Part shown: piece after piece, positions 63,486 to 64,000 of the stretch
Layout of the letters: each line of letters starts with the position of its first letter
Position numbering within the stretch: the first letter of the stretch is position 1
From: Roseomonas sp. AR75
GTDB taxonomy: Bacteria; Pseudomonadota; Alphaproteobacteria; Acetobacterales; Acetobacteraceae
Direction of reading: 5' to 3'
NCBI RefSeq assembly: GCF_005222815.1
Contig: NZ_STGB01000002.1
Coordinates: 434,001-498,000 of the forward strand
Length of the DNA: 64,000 nucleotides
Position numbers and translations under genes: made by a program
The notes under the pieces: model-generated
The model's input: the letters and a program-made list of their open reading frames with translations, nothing else
Told to the model about the DNA's origin: nothing
Database searches by the model: none

Positions 63486-64000
63486 GGCTCGCGCAGCACC
63501 CGCTTCAGCACCTTGCCCGAGGCGTTGCGCGGCAGCGCATCCACGAAGGCGTAGCGGCGCGGCACCTTGAAGCCGCCGAGACGCTCGCGGCAGAAGGCGA
63601 TCAGCGCGTCATCGTCCGGTTGCTCCGCACCGGCGCGGAGCACGCAGACGGCCAGCAGCGCTTCCCCCCAGCGCGGATCGGGCACGCCGATGACGGCGAC
63701 GTCGCCGATGGCGGGATGCTCGGCCAGCGCGTTCTCGATCTCGCGCGGATAGATGTTGACGGCGCCGCTGACGACCATGTCCTTCAGGCGGTCATGCAGG
63801 GTGATGTAGCCGTCCTCATCCATGCTGGCAGCGTCGCCGGAATGCAGCCAGCCGCCGCGCAACGCCTCCGCGGTGGCATCCGGATTTCGCCAGTAGCCCT
63901 TCATCACGTTCGGGCCGCGCACGACGAGCTCGCCCACCGTGCCGCGCGGCACCTCGCGATCCTGCTCGTCGACGATGCGGATCTCCGCCAGCACCACGGC
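63452..64000 (-). CDS. AMP-forming acyl-CoA synthetase, C-terminal part (cut by window end)
   Basis: The 3' portion of an ANL-superfamily ligase; the frame stays open through base 64000, so the start lies outside. The visible 182 codons include GELVVRGPNVMKGYWRNPDAT, the hinge motif GDAASMDEDGYITLHDRLKDM, VSGAVNIYPREIEN and the catalytic lysine in NASGKVLKRVLRE. It activates a carboxylic acid with ATP to an acyl-AMP and then acyl-CoA. It converges with the NDP-forming ligase, sharing 34 bases. Confidence 0.92.
   Translation of the reverse strand, partial: AVVLAEIRIVDEQDREVPRGTVGELVVRGPNVMKGYWRNPDATAEALRGGWLHSGDAASMDEDGYITLHDRLKDMVVSGAVNIYPREIENALAEHPAIGDVAVIGVPDPRWGEALLAVCVLRAGAEQPDDDALIAFCRERLGGFKVPRRYAFVDALPRNASGKVLKRVLREPYWSGETRGIA

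Overview
The window is a stretch of GC-rich chromosome (about 70% G+C by eye) packed with genes on both strands, many of them joined by 4-base ATGA, GTGA or TTGA stop/start overlaps. Gene content and layout fit an aerobic alphaproteobacterium of the Acetobacteraceae type (Roseomonas-like). Pointers are the trpGDC-moaC-moeA-lexA neighbourhood, an alphaproteobacterial SOS box (GAAC-N7-GAAC) in front of lexA, two Bug/TctC solute-binding proteins, a CarD regulator and an alphaproteobacterial B12-domain radical SAM protein. The genus is inference. I saw no rRNA, tRNA, CRISPR array, insertion sequence or phage gene.

Layout. 1-5.4 kb: a cut methyltransferase, a zinc alcohol dehydrogenase, a YidB-like protein and a TelA/XpaC pair. 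5.4-11.9 kb: a peptide-type ABC transporter operon led by a DUF1028 gene. 12-14 kb: a chemoreceptor ending in a PilZ domain. 14-18.8 kb: a complete branched-chain amino acid (Liv) ABC operon. 19-21 kb: a PatB C-S lyase coupled to a sulfurtransferase, then carD. 22-25.2 kb: MFS transporter, class II aldolase and a MetE-like protein. 25.3-28.8 kb: an MCE/Mla-type lipid transport locus whose ATP-binding subunit has lost every recognisable catalytic motif. 28.8-31.5 kb: an EamA exporter, a hypothetical protein and an AI-2E family permease. 31.6-37.6 kb: an orphan radical SAM enzyme, a lone molybdenum hydroxylase large subunit, a UPF0173 hydrolase, and a Tat-exported flavin amine oxidase followed by a c-type cytochrome. 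37.7-42.6 kb: the prkA-yeaH-spoVR stress operon. 42.9-49.7 kb: a probable acid-sugar catabolic operon (GntR regulator, DapA-family enzyme, Bug protein, enolase-superfamily dehydratase, EamA transporter, FadH-like flavoenzyme). 49.8-55.8 kb: trpGDC, an inverted low-GC DUF2726 gene, moaC, moeA, lexA. 56-58.6 kb: a B12-domain radical SAM protein and a zinc-ribbon protein. 59-64 kb: quinone oxidoreductase, SDR and Bug protein facing an NDP-forming acyl-CoA ligase alpha subunit, with an AMP-forming ligase cut by the window end.

Regulation visible in the sequence: the lexA SOS box overlapping its promoter; a 7-bp inverted repeat just upstream of gntR; two related palindromes in the divergent Bug/acyl-CoA ligase intergenic region. 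Two families of dispersed palindromic repeats occupy the intergenic gaps. One is a C-rich stem, often in inverted pairs. The other is a double hairpin in which arm substitutions are compensated between copies. The most unusual items are the catalytically empty Mla ATPase, the double-hairpin repeat, the flavin oxidase/cytochrome pair and the orphan radical SAM enzyme.
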